Shown here one piece after another: positions 54,223 through 63,659 of a stretch of 64,000 nt of DNA. The position numbers and the translations under genes were made by a program. The notes beneath the pieces are model-generated. The model saw only the letters and a program-made list of their open reading frames with translations. It was not told the DNA's origin and made no database searches. Numbering within the stretch: position 1 is the stretch's first letter; each line of letters starts with the position of its first letter. This DNA is from Allobosea sp. 67-29 (lineage in GTDB: Bacteria; Pseudomonadota; Alphaproteobacteria; Rhizobiales; Beijerinckiaceae), in the NCBI RefSeq assembly GCF_001898115.1, contig NZ_MKSQ01000026.1:439184-503183 (forward strand). The letters run 5' to 3'.

Positions 54223-54930
54223 TCACGGCGAAGCCGCGACGAAGCTGACGATGCCGGTTTCAGCTTTCATCCGCGCCGCGATGGCATCGACCTCGGCGGT
54301 GGAGAGCGAGGCATCGCCGACCCGCACCTTGAAGAAACCGTTGGCGCGCGGCCCGTCAACCACCGAGGCATCGAAACGCTTGAAGAAGGAGGCGATCTCC
54401 CCCGCCCGGGCTTCCGGCGCGAAGCTCAGCAGCACATAGCGCTCCGAGGCGCGCGTGCCGGGTGCGGAAGCCGTCTGGTAGCCACCACCGGCATCGCGCA
54501 ACGCAAGGCCGGTGAGCGCGGCGCCCTGCAGCACGATCAGCGCCAGCGCGAAGGCGCCGGCATAGGCGAGACGCCGCGGCGACTGCGCCGCCAGCAAGCC
54601 GCCGAGCCAGCCCAGGAAACCGCCGGCGAGACCGTTGTTCAGGTCCCCCCTGGCGCGGGCCAGCAGCGGCATCTGTCGCGGCTGCGCCTCGATCCCCGCC
54701 ATCAGCCTGTCCAGCACCCGCGGCGACGGCGCCCCGAGATGCTCGTTGAGCAGCACCGTCTCGGCCATGTCGTCGCGGATGATCTCGAGCCGGGCGGCAA
54801 GCTCGGCATCGGAGGCGAGCGCCGCCTCGATGCGCGCCCGGTCCGCCTCGGCAATGCGGCCGTTGGCGTAGAAGGGCAGCAGCTCCTCGAGCTCGCGGCG
54901 CTTCGGATCGCTGGCGATGCTGTCGGTCAT
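54223..54930 (-). CDS. Anti-sigma factor, membrane-anchored
   Basis: This 235-residue protein has a cytoplasmic N-part with the helix RRELEELLPFYANGRI and repeated acidic helices. One transmembrane helix lies at about 121-144 (YAGAFALALIVLQGAALTGLAL, location only), followed by a periplasmic domain of about 90 residues. No HxxxCxxC zinc motif is present, so it is of the zinc-free kind. Position directly after a sigma factor gene (48 nt) supports the role. The periplasmic part may sense an envelope signal. Confidence 0.8.
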   Translation of the reverse strand: MTDSIASDPKRRELEELLPFYANGRIAEADRARIEAALASDAELAARLEIIRDDMAETVLLNEHLGAPSPRVLDRLMAGIEAQPRQMPLLARARGDLNNGLAGGFLGWLGGLLAAQSPRRLAYAGAFALALIVLQGAALTGLALRDAGGGYQTASAPGTRASERYVLLSFAPEARAGEIASFFKRFDASVVDGPRANGFFKVRVGDASLSTAEVDAIAARMKAETGIVSFVAASP

Positions 54931-54978
54931 GACGCCACTCCTGCAGCGGCCGGGCCGCGCTTCACCACTGGTTTCGTT

Positions 54979-55539
54979 TCACGGCCAGCCGCGGTCGATA
55001 CCGGCGGCCTTGAGCATCTCGCCCAGCTTCTTGCGGGCGTGGAACAGCCGGGTCTTGACGGTGTTCTCGGGGATTCCGACGATCCGTGCGACCTCCTCGA
55101 CGGAGGTCTCGTGGTAGTAGACCAGGTCGATGACCTCGCGATGCTCGGCCGAGAGGCGTCCGAGGCAGGCGCGGATGGCGCGACCCTTGTCCTGCTTCTG
55201 CAGCACGACCTCCGGTCCATCCGATTCATCTTCGATGCTGGAGGCGTAATCCTCGTCCAGCTCGGCATCGCGGCGCTTGCGCAGCAGCGACCAGGCCTTG
55301 TTCCGGGCGATGGCGAGCAGCCAGGTCGCGACCGAGGCGCGAGCCTCGAAACGGTCCGCCTGTCGCCAGAGATCCATGAACACGTCACTGATCACATCCT
55401 CGGCAAGCGTCTCGTCGCGGACGAGCCGCAGCACGAAACGGTAGACCCGCACCTGGTGCCGCGAAAACAGCACCTTCATCGCGAGCCGGTCGCCCGAGGC
55501 GATCCGTTTGACGAGATCCTCGTCCGATTCCGTATGCAT
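54979..55539 (-). CDS. ECF-type RNA polymerase sigma factor
   Basis: This 186-residue sigma-70 family protein has region 2 (FSRHQVRVYRFVLRLVRDETLAEDV, location about 28-52, then DVFMDLWRQADRFEARASVATWLL) and region 4 (EHREVIDLVYYHETSVEEVA with GIPENTVKTRLFHARKKL). Regions 1 and 3 are missing, as in extracytoplasmic-function factors. The ATG at 55539 has GAGGGG close upstream; ATG 55605 and ATG 55560 are other in-frame options. It leads the array with the anti-sigma and S8 peptidase genes. The 217-nt region upstream shows no clear autoregulatory ECF promoter. Confidence 0.9.
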   Translation of the reverse strand: MHTESDEDLVKRIASGDRLAMKVLFSRHQVRVYRFVLRLVRDETLAEDVISDVFMDLWRQADRFEARASVATWLLAIARNKAWSLLRKRRDAELDEDYASSIEDESDGPEVVLQKQDKGRAIRACLGRLSAEHREVIDLVYYHETSVEEVARIVGIPENTVKTRLFHARKKLGEMLKAAGIDRGWP

Positions 55540-55728
55540 TGCCCCTCGAAGGCCAGGCATTCCGGCTCGCACCCATTCGTCGCGGCGAGCAGGAGAAAGG
55601 TTCAAACGGCGCGCACATTAATCTGCACGGCCGGATTTGCCGATAGCATGCGGAACGATTTCGGTCACGTTTCGGCCATGATTGCCGACGGACCGGAGGG
55701 AGCCTTCGCAAAAGGGAAAGCAGAAACG

Positions 55729-55750
55729 AAAAGGGGCGCCGTGGCGCCCC
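55729..55750 (-). terminator. Rho-independent terminator of the DUF6481 gene
   Basis: On the minus strand, GGGGCGCC and GGCGCCCC form a tight stem followed by TTTTCGTTT. It lies just beyond the stop of the DUF6481 gene and separates that unit from the sigma factor operon downstream. Confidence 0.75.
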
Positions 55751-55756
55751 AGATCA

Positions 55757-56131
55757 TCAGCGGCGTTTGCCGGCCGATCGCAGCTGCATGTATTGCACCG
55801 CTTCCAGCAGCACCTTGCGGGGGCGCTCCGCATCGCGCTTGGCCTGCTCCGCCTTGCGGGCAGCCTCGCGAGCGAGCTCTTCCTGGCGCTTCTCTTCCGC
55901 GATGCGCTCGCGCTCGATCGCCTCCAGCCGCTCCTTCTCGGCGCGGATCTTGGCCTTTTCCGCCTCGCGCTCGGCACGCGCCTGCGCGATGGCTTCCCGC
56001 TCCGCGCGTCGCTGCACCATGACCGGGTCATCGGCCTTGGGCCGTGCCTGGAAACGCTCGAGGAGCGCCTGCTTGGCTTTGGCGGAGTTGGCCTGACGGT
56101 CGGTGAAGCTGCGGTCGCTCGGGTTCTTCAA
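55757..56131 (-). CDS. DUF6481 family protein, highly charged coiled coil
   Basis: This 124-residue cytoplasmic protein is rich in Glu, Arg, Lys and Ala. Residues about 40-105 are a long continuous charged helix (REAIAQARAEREAEKAKIRA and similar), predicted to form a coiled coil. It opens with NPSDRSFTDRQANSAKAKQA, the conserved start of this alphaproteobacterial family, whose function is unknown. It lies 85 nt downstream of rpsU on the same strand and ends at a strong terminator, so the two may share a transcript. Confidence 0.75.
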   Translation of the reverse strand: MKNPSDRSFTDRQANSAKAKQALLERFQARPKADDPVMVQRRAEREAIAQARAEREAEKAKIRAEKERLEAIERERIAEEKRQEELAREAARKAEQAKRDAERPRKVLLEAVQYMQLRSAGKRR

Positions 56132-56216
56132 GGGTGGTCATCTCTCAGGTTGTTACAGGCCATTTGGCGGCCTGCGCGGGCGAAATAATCCAGATCGCGG
56201 CGAATTGGTATCGAAA

Positions 56217-56480
56217 TCAACGCGCAGGCGCTGTGCTTCCAGCGCGCGACGGGCGAGCTTTCGGACGTGGCGCAGGGGCCAACCCCTCGCGCCGCGCCTG
56301 CTTGAGCGCGGCCTTGCGGGCGCGGCGCACCGCATCGGCCTTTTCGCGGACGCGCCGCTCGGAGGGCTTCTCATAAGCCCTGCGGCGCTTCATCTCGCGC
56401 ATAACTCCTTCGCGTTGCAGCTTTTTCTTCAGCACGCGCAGCGCCTGATCGACATTGTTGTCTCTGACGAGAACTTGCAT
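56217..56480 (-). CDS. rpsU: 30S ribosomal protein S21
   Basis: S21 is a small basic protein of the 30S subunit that aids mRNA selection at initiation. The 87-residue product opens [20 protein letters not shown] and has [21 protein letters not shown], both diagnostic. The C-terminal extension (about 65-87) is Pro/Ala/Arg-rich, as in other alphaproteobacteria. AGGAGG lies upstream of the ATG. The frame is open far upstream to 57839, but that part is the antisense of proB. Confidence 0.95.
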   Translation of the reverse strand: MQVLVRDNNVDQALRVLKKKLQREGVMREMKRRRAYEKPSERRVREKADAVRRARKAALKQARREGLAPAPRPKARPSRAGSTAPAR

Positions 56481-56744
56481 GGCGGCCTCCTGACCCGGGG
56501 GAACGCGCGGCGACGCCGCGCGAAGCAGCGGGCACGGGGCGGTCCGGAGTGACGGAAAAGTCGCAGGGCGCGCGAAAACGCAGCGGGTGCGACCGGAACG
56601 GTCCCGGATATGGGTACAACACCCCGCCATGTCAAATCCGGACAGTCCCGATGCGTCTTTCGGGGAGCCGTCATTGCGGCGTCGCGCTTTACAAGCGCGC
56701 CGTTTTCCCCAACAGGCAAGGGCTTCGCAACCGGTTCCCATGCT

Positions 56745-57869
56745 GTGAACACGCCCACGCTCTCCCAGTTCCGCCGCATCGTCGTGAAGGTCGGCTCCAG
56801 TCTGCTGGTCGATCGCGAACGCGGCCGCCTGCGCCATGCCTGGCTGGCCGCACTCGCCGAGGATCTCGCCGAGTTGCACCAGCGCGGCGCCGACATCCTC
56901 GTCGTCTCCTCCGGCGCGATCGCGCTCGGGCGGACCGTGCTCGGCCTGCCCTCCGGCCCGCTGCGTCTGGAGGAGAGCCAGGCCGCGGCCGCCGTCGGCC
57001 AGATCGCGCTCGCCCGCAACTGGGCCGAGGCGCTGGGCGCCCACGGTCTCACGGCCGGCCAGATCCTGCTGACGCTGGCCGACACCGAGCAGCGCCGCCG
57101 CTATCTCAACGCGCGCGCGACGCTGGGGCGCCTGCTCGATCTGCGCGCCGTCCCGGTCATCAACGAGAACGACACCGTCGCCACAACCGAGATCCGCTAT
57201 GGCGACAACGACCGCCTCGCCGCCCGCGTCGCGACCATGGCCGGCGCCGATTTGCTCGTGCTCTTCTCCGACATCGACGGACTTTATACCGCCCCGCCCG
57301 CGAAGGACCCGCAGGCGCGGCACATCCCGGTGGTCGAGCGCATCACACCCGAGATCGATGCCATGGCTGGCGGCGCGGCCTCCGAATTGTCGCGCGGGGG
57401 CATGCGCACCAAGATCGAGGCCGGCAAGATCGCGATCGCCGGCGGCACGCATATGCTGATCGCCGACGGGCGGGCCAAGAATCCGCTCGCCGCCATCGCG
57501 GCCGGCGGGCGCTGCACCTGGTTCCTCACCGCCTCGACGCCCGCGACGGCGCGCAAGACCTGGATCGCCGGCTCGTTGGAGCAGCGCGGCACGCTGCATG
57601 TCGATGCCGGCGCGGCACGGGCGCTGCGCGGGGGCGCCAGCCTGCTGCCCGTCGGCGTCGCCCGCATCGAGGGCGAGTTCTCGCGGGGCGATGCCGTCCT
57701 GATCCGCGACCCCGATGGACAGGTGCTCGGCCGCGGCCTTGTCGCCTATGATGCCGCCGAGGCGGCGCTGGTGCTCGGCAAGGCCTCGCGCGACATCGAG
57801 GCCGTGCTCGGCTATCCCGGCCGGGCCGAGATGATCCACCGGGACGACATGGCGCTCGGTCTGAGCTAG
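56745..57869 (+). CDS. proB: Glutamate 5-kinase
   Basis: ProB phosphorylates glutamate in the first step of proline synthesis. The 374-residue protein has an amino-acid kinase domain ([14 protein letters not shown] at the start, [34 protein letters not shown]) and a C-terminal PUA domain (about 285-370). GTG 56745 fits the family start ([18 protein letters not shown]); an open frame from 56610 adds an implausible leader. No strong ribosome site is seen. In many relatives obg lies just upstream, but here the neighbour is rpsU on the other strand. Confidence 0.94.
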   Translation: MNTPTLSQFRRIVVKVGSSLLVDRERGRLRHAWLAALAEDLAELHQRGADILVVSSGAIALGRTVLGLPSGPLRLEESQAAAAVGQIALARNWAEALGAHGLTAGQILLTLADTEQRRRYLNARATLGRLLDLRAVPVINENDTVATTEIRYGDNDRLAARVATMAGADLLVLFSDIDGLYTAPPAKDPQARHIPVVERITPEIDAMAGGAASELSRGGMRTKIEAGKIAIAGGTHMLIADGRAKNPLAAIAAGGRCTWFLTASTPATARKTWIAGSLEQRGTLHVDAGAARALRGGASLLPVGVARIEGEFSRGDAVLIRDPDGQVLGRGLVAYDAAEAALVLGKASRDIEAVLGYPGRAEMIHRDDMALGLS

Positions 57870-57904
57870 GTTCGGGGCCGAACGCGGATTTTGGGCGTAA
57901 CAGG

Positions 57905-59212
57905 ATGACGAGCGACAGCGCGCTGCGCATCATCGCGACGAACGGAGCCGACCGGAACGTCGGCGCCGTTATGCGGGAAATCGGCAAGCGGGCCCGCGCC
58001 GCTGCGCGCAAGGTCGCGCTCGCTCCGGCCGAGCAGCGCAACGCCGCCCTGCTCGCCATGGCAGAGGCCCTGCGCGCCCGCACATCCCGGATCCTCGCGG
58101 CCAATGCTCAAGACCTCGCCGACGGCAAGGCCGCCGGCCTGAGCGTATCCTTCATCGACCGCCTCGCTCTCGACGACACGCGCCTCGCCGCCATCGCCGA
58201 CGCCGTCGCCGAGGTCGCCGAGTTGCCCGACCCGCTCGGACGCGTGCTGGCGGAATGGACCAGGCCGAACGGCCTGCGCTTCGAGCGTGTCGCGACACCG
58301 CTCGGCGTCATCGCCGTGATCTTCGAGAGCCGCCCGAACGTCACCGCCGATGCAGGTGCGCTCTGCCTGAAGAGCGGCAATGCCGCGATCCTGCGGGCCG
58401 GTTCCGATTCCTTCCGCTCCTCGACCGAGATCGCCGCCGCGATGCGCGAAGGACTGGAAGCAGCTGGCCTACCTGCCGACGCGATCCAGCTTGTGCCGAC
58501 GCGCGACCGGGCCGCGGTGGGCGAAATCCTCGCCGGGCTCGGCGGCACCGTCGATGTCGTCGTGCCGCGCGGCGGCAAGAGCCTCGTCGCCCGCGTCCAG
58601 AGCGAGGCGCGTGTGCCGGTCTTCGCCCATCTCGACGGCAACTGCCATGTCTATGTCGATGCGAAGGCCGATCTCGCCATGGCGCGCGAGATCCTGCTCA
58701 ACGCCAAATTGCGCCGCACCGGCGTCTGCGGCGCGGCCGAGACGCTGCTGGTCGACGAGGCCTGCGCCGCGACGCATCTCGCCCCGCTCGTCGGCGCCCT
58801 GCTCGAGGCCGGCTGCGCCGTGCGCGGCGACGAGGCGGTGCAAGCTCTCGATGCCCGCGTCACCGCCGCGACGGCAGAAGACTGGGCGACCGAGTATCTC
58901 GACCGGATCATCGCGGTGAAGACCGTGCCCGGCCTCGACGCCGCGATCGACCATATCGAGCGCTACGGCTCGCATCATACCGACGCCATCGTCACCGCCG
59001 ACGAGGCCGCGGCCGCGCGCTTCCTCACCGAGGTCGATTCCGCCATCGTCATCCACAACGCCTCGACCCAGTTCGCCGACGGCGGCGAATTCGGCTTCGG
59101 GGCCGAGATCGGCATCGCGACCGGCCGGATGCATGCGCGCGGGCCCGTCGGCGTCGAGCAGCTCTGCTCGTTCAAATACCGCGTCCACGGCGCCGGCCAG
59201 ACAAGGCCCTGA
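57905..59212 (+). CDS. proA: Gamma-glutamyl phosphate reductase
   Basis: ProA reduces the product of ProB to glutamate semialdehyde with NADPH. The 435-residue aldehyde-dehydrogenase-fold protein has [19 protein letters not shown], the catalytic Cys in [17 protein letters not shown] and the family end [19 protein letters not shown] with [15 protein letters not shown] 57905 follows AACAGG. It lies 35 nt after proB, so the two are an operon. Confidence 0.96.
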   Translation: MTSDSALRIIATNGADRNVGAVMREIGKRARAAARKVALAPAEQRNAALLAMAEALRARTSRILAANAQDLADGKAAGLSVSFIDRLALDDTRLAAIADAVAEVAELPDPLGRVLAEWTRPNGLRFERVATPLGVIAVIFESRPNVTADAGALCLKSGNAAILRAGSDSFRSSTEIAAAMREGLEAAGLPADAIQLVPTRDRAAVGEILAGLGGTVDVVVPRGGKSLVARVQSEARVPVFAHLDGNCHVYVDAKADLAMAREILLNAKLRRTGVCGAAETLLVDEACAATHLAPLVGALLEAGCAVRGDEAVQALDARVTAATAEDWATEYLDRIIAVKTVPGLDAAIDHIERYGSHHTDAIVTADEAAAARFLTEVDSAIVIHNASTQFADGGEFGFGAEIGIATGRMHARGPVGVEQLCSFKYRVHGAGQTRP

Positions 59213-59243
59213 GCGGATCCCGGCCCTGAGCGAGATCCGAACC

Positions 59244-59855
59244 ATGGCGAACGAGCATCTGCGCCTGCCGCCCCACGCGCCGGGCCTGTGCATTGGCCTG
59301 TTCGGCGGCAGCTTCAATCCCGCCCATGACGGACATCGCCTGGCGAGCCTGACGGCATTGCGCCGGCTCCAGCTCGACCGGGTCTGGTGGCTGGTGACGC
59401 CCGGCAACCCGCTCAAGGACAATTCCCGGCTGCCGCCGCTGGCCGAGCGCATCCGCCACGCACGCGGCGTCGCCGGCTCGGCCCGCATCCATGTCACCGG
59501 CATCGAGGCGAGGTTGCGCACCCGCTACACCGCCGACACGCTGCGCGCGCTGCAGCGCCGCTGCCCTGGCGTCCGCTTCGTCTGGATCATGGGGTCCGAC
59601 AATCTCGCGAGCTTCCACCGCTGGAACGAATGGCGCGCCATCGCCCGGATGATGCCGATCGCGATCATCGACCGGCCGGGCTCGACGCACAGCGCCATGG
59701 CGTCGCCTGCCGCCAACTGGCTCTCGCGCTGGCGCGTCCCGGAGAACCGGGCGGCCACGCTCGCCCGGACACAGCCCCCCGCCTGGGTCTTCCTGCACGG
59801 CAGGCGCTCGCCGTTGTCCTCGACAATGCTGCGCGAACAGGCCGGCCGCGATTGA
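59244..59855 (+). CDS. nadD: Nicotinate-nucleotide adenylyltransferase
   Basis: NadD joins ATP and nicotinate mononucleotide in NAD synthesis. The 203-residue protein has the nucleotidyltransferase motif [12 protein letters not shown] (His28, His31), [19 protein letters not shown] and [17 protein letters not shown], and ends with the ISSTxIR-like [14 protein letters not shown] 59244 gives the normal start. It follows proA by 31 nt in the conserved order proA-nadD-rsfS-rlmH. Confidence 0.94.
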   Translation: MANEHLRLPPHAPGLCIGLFGGSFNPAHDGHRLASLTALRRLQLDRVWWLVTPGNPLKDNSRLPPLAERIRHARGVAGSARIHVTGIEARLRTRYTADTLRALQRRCPGVRFVWIMGSDNLASFHRWNEWRAIARMMPIAIIDRPGSTHSAMASPAANWLSRWRVPENRAATLARTQPPAWVFLHGRRSPLSSTMLREQAGRD

Positions 59856-59924
59856 ATTCCGGGCCTTTCCGGCTTATTTTGACTGCGTCGCGCGCAAGGC
59901 GCGCCTGATCGAGAGGATACGTCA

Positions 59925-60335
59925 CTGAACCGTCAAATCCTTGGTGAAGCAGAGCCGAAGCCGCTTCCCCAGGCTGCTATCGCGGACAATCCCTCTGCCG
60001 ATAGCATCGCCCTCGCGCTGCGTGTCCTGGACGACATGAAGGCCGAGGATGTCACGGTGATCGACCTCGTGGGCAAGACCTCGCTGGCCGATGCGATGAT
60101 CATCGCGTCGGGCCGCGTCAACCGCCACGTCGCCTCGATTGCCGAAACCCTGATCGAGGCCCTGAAGAATGCCGGGCTGCCCGCGCCGAAGGTCGAGGGC
60201 ATGCCGGCTTGCGACTGGGTGTTGATCGATACGGGCGACATCATCATCCACATCTTCCGGCCGGAAGTGCGCGATTTCTACAATCTCGAGAAGATGTGGG
60301 GCGCCGACCGACCGAACGAGCGCCTCGTCGGCTGA
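59925..60335 (+). CDS. rsfS: Ribosomal silencing factor RsfS, probable CTG start
   Basis: RsfS binds L14 and blocks subunit joining when nutrients are short. The core is clear: DSIALALRVLDDMKAEDVTV, GKTSLADAMIIASGRVNRHV, CDWVLIDTGDIIIHIFRP and FYNLEKMWG. The first in-frame ATG (60036) would cut away the conserved first helix (ALALRVLDD). From the upstream stop at 59880-59882 to 60036 there is no in-frame ATG, GTG or TTG. CTG at 59925 is preceded by GAGAGGA seven bases away and gives 136 residues, so I use it. Confidence 0.85.
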   Translation: MNRQILGEAEPKPLPQAAIADNPSADSIALALRVLDDMKAEDVTVIDLVGKTSLADAMIIASGRVNRHVASIAETLIEALKNAGLPAPKVEGMPACDWVLIDTGDIIIHIFRPEVRDFYNLEKMWGADRPNERLVG

Positions 60336-60341
60336 CGAGGC

Positions 60342-60821
60342 GTGCGGCTCGCGGTCATCGCCGTCGGCCGGCTCAAGGACGGGCCGGAACGTGAGCTGTG
60401 CGAGCGCTACCGCGAGCGCGCCCTGGCGCTTGGCCGGAGCATCGGTTTCAGCGGCCCCGAGATCGCGGAATTGGCCGAGAGCCGCGGCCGGCGGCCCGAG
60501 GAGCGCAAGCGCGACGAGGGCGAAGCCATCCTTGGCAAGATCCAGCCCGGGCTGATCGTCGCGCTCGACGAGCGCGGCCGCAATCTCGGCAGCGAGGCCT
60601 TCGCCCAGCGCCTCGCCTCCGCGCGTGACGCCGGCACCGCTCATGCCAACTTCCTGATCGGCGGGGCGGACGGGCTGGGCGAAGCTGTGCGCGACCGTGC
60701 CGACATCACGCTCGCCTTCGGCGCGCTGACATTGCCGCATCAGCTTGTGCGCGCCCTCGTCCTGGAACAGATCTACCGGGCGATGACGATCGTCGCCGGC
60801 CACCCTTATCATCGGGTATGA
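60342..60821 (+). CDS. rlmH: 23S rRNA pseudouridine-1915 N3-methyltransferase RlmH
   Basis: This 159-residue SPOUT-family enzyme methylates pseudouridine 1915 in helix 69 of 23S rRNA. It starts [22 protein letters not shown], has the SAM-binding knot segment [30 protein letters not shown] (location only) and the C-terminal HPYHR. GTG 60342 lies six bases after the rsfS stop, with GACGAGG as ribosome site. Its stop overlaps the next ATG by four bases. Confidence 0.95.
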   Translation: MRLAVIAVGRLKDGPERELCERYRERALALGRSIGFSGPEIAELAESRGRRPEERKRDEGEAILGKIQPGLIVALDERGRNLGSEAFAQRLASARDAGTAHANFLIGGADGLGEAVRDRADITLAFGALTLPHQLVRALVLEQIYRAMTIVAGHPYHRV

Positions 60822-62176
60822 ATCACGCTCTGCTGATGATTCGCACCACGCTCTCCGGTCTGGGCCTCGCCGCCGCCTTGTTTTTCAGCACGGCTTCCGT
60901 CGCCATCGCCCAGACGGCCCCGGATCCCGATGCCTTGCAGCGCGAGGCCCAGCAGAAGCTCGCCGAGAAGCAGGCGCGCGAGGCGGAGCTGAAGGCGATC
61001 GAGCAGCGGCTCGCCGGGAACAGGGAGGCGCGCGAAAAGCTCGAGGGCGAGATCGCGGCGATCCGCGCCGACCGTGCCGCCCTCAACAAGGCGCTGCTGG
61101 ACACGACCGCCCGCACCCAGGCCGGCGAGCAGAAGCTCGGCGAGCTGGAAAAGCGGCTGGCGCTGCTGCAATCCAGCGAAGCGGCCATCCGCCGCTCTCT
61201 CGACAGCCGGCGCAGCCTGATCGCCGAGGTGCTGGCGGCGCTGCAGCGTATCGGCCGCCGCCCGCCGCCCGCCGTGCTGGTGCGGCCCGAGGACATCCTC
61301 GATGCCGTCCGGGCATCGATGCTGCTCGGCGCGGTCGTCCCGGATCTGCGCCAGGAGGTCGAAATCCTGGGCACCGACCTCGCCGAGCTGGTGCGATTGC
61401 GAAACGGCATCGCGGCCGAAAAGACCAATATCGGTGCCGAGATGGAGCAGCTTGCGGCCGAGCGGCAGCGCCTCGCCGCGCTGGTCGAGGCGCGGCGCGA
61501 GCGCGAGGCGGCCGCCGCCAAGGATGTCGAGGCGCAGAAGGCGCTGGGCGACCAGCTTGCCGGCCGGGCGCGTTCGATGCGGGATTTCGTCGAGAAGATC
61601 GAAAAGGAGATCTCCGTCGCCAACAAGGCCGCCGACGCCGCCCGCCAGGCGATCGAGCAGGAGACCCGCGAGCAGCGCGAGCGCATGACGGCGCTGGCCT
61701 TCAAGGACCCGGCGCGGCTGGCGCCGAAAATCGCCTTCGCCGACGCCAGGGGGCTGCTCTCGCTGCCCGTCGCTGGTTCACGATTGCGTGGCTTCGGCGA
61801 TCCGGACGGCGCCGGCGGCACGACGCGCGGAATTTCACTGGAAACCCGTCCGGGCGCCCTAGTTTCGGCGCCTTCTGACGCTTGGGTGGTATACGCGGGT
61901 CCGTTCCGTTCCTTCGGGCAACTCTTGATCCTGAATGCCGGCGGCGGATACTACATATTGCTGGCCGGAATGCAGCGGATCGACGTCGCGCTCAACCAGT
62001 TCGTCCTCGCCGGCGAACCGGTTGCAGTCATGGGCGAAACGTCGGAAGCTGCCGCGACGACTGTCGGAGTAGGAACCGGACAACCGGTTCTGTATATAGA
62101 ATTCAGGAAAGACGGCGTCTCGGTCGACCCGGGCCCGTGGTGGACGAAATCGCAAGGCGAAAAGGTTCGCGGATGA
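60818..62176 (+). CDS. envC: EnvC-type murein hydrolase activator
   Basis: This 452-residue exported protein has a signal peptide ending near VAIAQT (residue 31) and long coiled-coil segments (about 37-130 and 180-290). The C-terminal domain is LytM-like (about 310-445). The zinc-binding His and Asp of active LytM enzymes are not kept ([25 protein letters not shown]), so it should activate amidases rather than cut peptidoglycan, as EnvC does at division. It overlaps rlmH and ctpA by four bases each. ATG 60836 is an alternative start. Confidence 0.88.
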   Translation: MNHALLMIRTTLSGLGLAAALFFSTASVAIAQTAPDPDALQREAQQKLAEKQAREAELKAIEQRLAGNREAREKLEGEIAAIRADRAALNKALLDTTARTQAGEQKLGELEKRLALLQSSEAAIRRSLDSRRSLIAEVLAALQRIGRRPPPAVLVRPEDILDAVRASMLLGAVVPDLRQEVEILGTDLAELVRLRNGIAAEKTNIGAEMEQLAAERQRLAALVEARREREAAAAKDVEAQKALGDQLAGRARSMRDFVEKIEKEISVANKAADAARQAIEQETREQRERMTALAFKDPARLAPKIAFADARGLLSLPVAGSRLRGFGDPDGAGGTTRGISLETRPGALVSAPSDAWVVYAGPFRSFGQLLILNAGGGYYILLAGMQRIDVALNQFVLAGEPVAVMGETSEAAATTVGVGTGQPVLYIEFRKDGVSVDPGPWWTKSQGEKVRG

Positions 62177-63546
62177 TGCGCAAGGTTTCTCTCGTTCTCG
62201 CCGGCGCCATCATGGGCGCGGGCCTGACCGGACTGGCTACCCAGACTCAGTTGCTGAGCTCGACCAGCGCGGTCGCCGCTTCGGCCGAGGTCTACCGCAG
62301 CCTGAACCTGTTCGGTGATATCTTCGAGAAGATCCGCACCGACTATGTCGACAAGCCCGACGAGCAGAAGCTGATCGAGGCCGCCATCAACGGCATGGTC
62401 TCCTCGCTCGACCCGCATTCCTCCTATCTCGACGCCAAGTCCTTCCGCGAGATGGACACCGACATGCGCGGCCAGTTCGGCGGGCTCGGCATCGAGGTGA
62501 CGATGGAGAACGGCGTTCTCAAGGTCGCCAAGCCGATCAAGGATACGCCCGCCTCAAAGGCCGGCATCCTGGCCAACGACATCATCCGCCAGATCGACGG
62601 GCAGGAGGTCAAGGGCCTCTCCCTCACCCAGGCGGTGGACAAGATGCGCGGCCTGATCAACACCCAGGTGACGCTCAAGATCGAACGCCCCGGCAAGACC
62701 GATCCGCTCGACTTCACCCTGACCCGCCAGACCATCGTCGTCCCCGCGGTCGAGGACCGCGTCGAGGGCGACATCGGCTATATCCGCATCGGCACCTTCT
62801 CCGAGCAGACCTATGACGGCCTGCGCAAGGCGATCGAGAAGACCACGAGCGAAATCGGCGCCGACAAGATCAAGGGCTACGTCATCGACCTCCGCAACAA
62901 CCGCGGCGGGCGTCTCGACCAGTCGGTGCTGGTTTCCGACGCCTTCCTCGAGCGCGGCAAGATCGTCTCGACCCGCGGCCGCAACGCCGAGGAGACCCAG
63001 GTCTTCAACGCGAAGTCCGGCGACCTGACCAAGGGCAAGCCCGTGGTGGTGCTGATCAACGGCTCGACGGCCTCGGCCGCCGAGATCGTCTCGGGCGCGC
63101 TGCAGGATCACAAGCGCGCCACGATCATCGGCACGCGCTCCTTCGGCAAGGGCTCGGTCCAGACAGTGATTCCGCTCGGCTCGAACGGCGGCCTGCGCCT
63201 GACCACGGCCCGCTACTACACTCCCTCCGGCAACTCGATCCAGGCCAGGGGCATCACCCCGGACATCGAGGTCCAGCAGGACATTCCGCCCGAGCTGAAG
63301 GACAAGATCGTCGACAACAAGGGCGAAGCCGCTCTCAAGGGCCACCTCAAGGCCGGCGAGGGCGAGGAGCAGTCCGGCTCGAGCTCCTATGTCCCGAACG
63401 ACCCGAAGAAGGACACGCAGTTGATCGCCGCGATCGACCTGCTGCACGGGGTTAAAAAGGATGCGACCGCCGCCGCGCCCAAGCCGGCGGAAGCGCCAGC
63501 CCCTGCCCCGGCGGCACCGGCCGCCCCCGAGGCACCGAAGCCCTGA
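62173..63546 (+). CDS. ctpA: S41 family C-terminal processing peptidase
   Basis: This 457-residue periplasmic serine protease has an N-terminal signal or anchor (residues 3-22), a PDZ domain (about 100-180) and the S41 domain. The catalytic Ser301 (NGSTASAAEIVSG) and Lys326 (SFGKGSVQTV) are 25 residues apart, as in CtpA/Prc. The C-terminal tail (about 432-457) is Pro/Ala-rich. Partners of such enzymes in other bacteria include envelope hydrolases, which fits its place after envC. ATG 62173 overlaps the envC stop; a second ATG follows directly. Confidence 0.94.
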   Translation: MMRKVSLVLAGAIMGAGLTGLATQTQLLSSTSAVAASAEVYRSLNLFGDIFEKIRTDYVDKPDEQKLIEAAINGMVSSLDPHSSYLDAKSFREMDTDMRGQFGGLGIEVTMENGVLKVAKPIKDTPASKAGILANDIIRQIDGQEVKGLSLTQAVDKMRGLINTQVTLKIERPGKTDPLDFTLTRQTIVVPAVEDRVEGDIGYIRIGTFSEQTYDGLRKAIEKTTSEIGADKIKGYVIDLRNNRGGRLDQSVLVSDAFLERGKIVSTRGRNAEETQVFNAKSGDLTKGKPVVVLINGSTASAAEIVSGALQDHKRATIIGTRSFGKGSVQTVIPLGSNGGLRLTTARYYTPSGNSIQARGITPDIEVQQDIPPELKDKIVDNKGEAALKGHLKAGEGEEQSGSSSYVPNDPKKDTQLIAAIDLLHGVKKDATAAAPKPAEAPAPAPAAPAAPEAPKP

Positions 63547-63659
63547 TCCCTGCGGCTCCGGGTAAGCTCGGGGCTCGACGGCGGGCAGCCGAGACGACAA
63601 GACTAGCGCGCGGGCCGCTGATTCGGGTCCGCGTCGCAACTTTCGAGGACGGCTGACCT

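Noticed and set aside
52549-56022. A plus-strand open frame of more than 1100 codons over the glycosyltransferase, subtilase and sigma region
   Set aside because: Three real minus-strand genes with intact motifs explain the region; the frame lacks any domain.
60818-62176. Active LytM endopeptidase
   Set aside because: The domain is LytM-like, but the zinc-binding residues are not kept, so an activator role is the better call.
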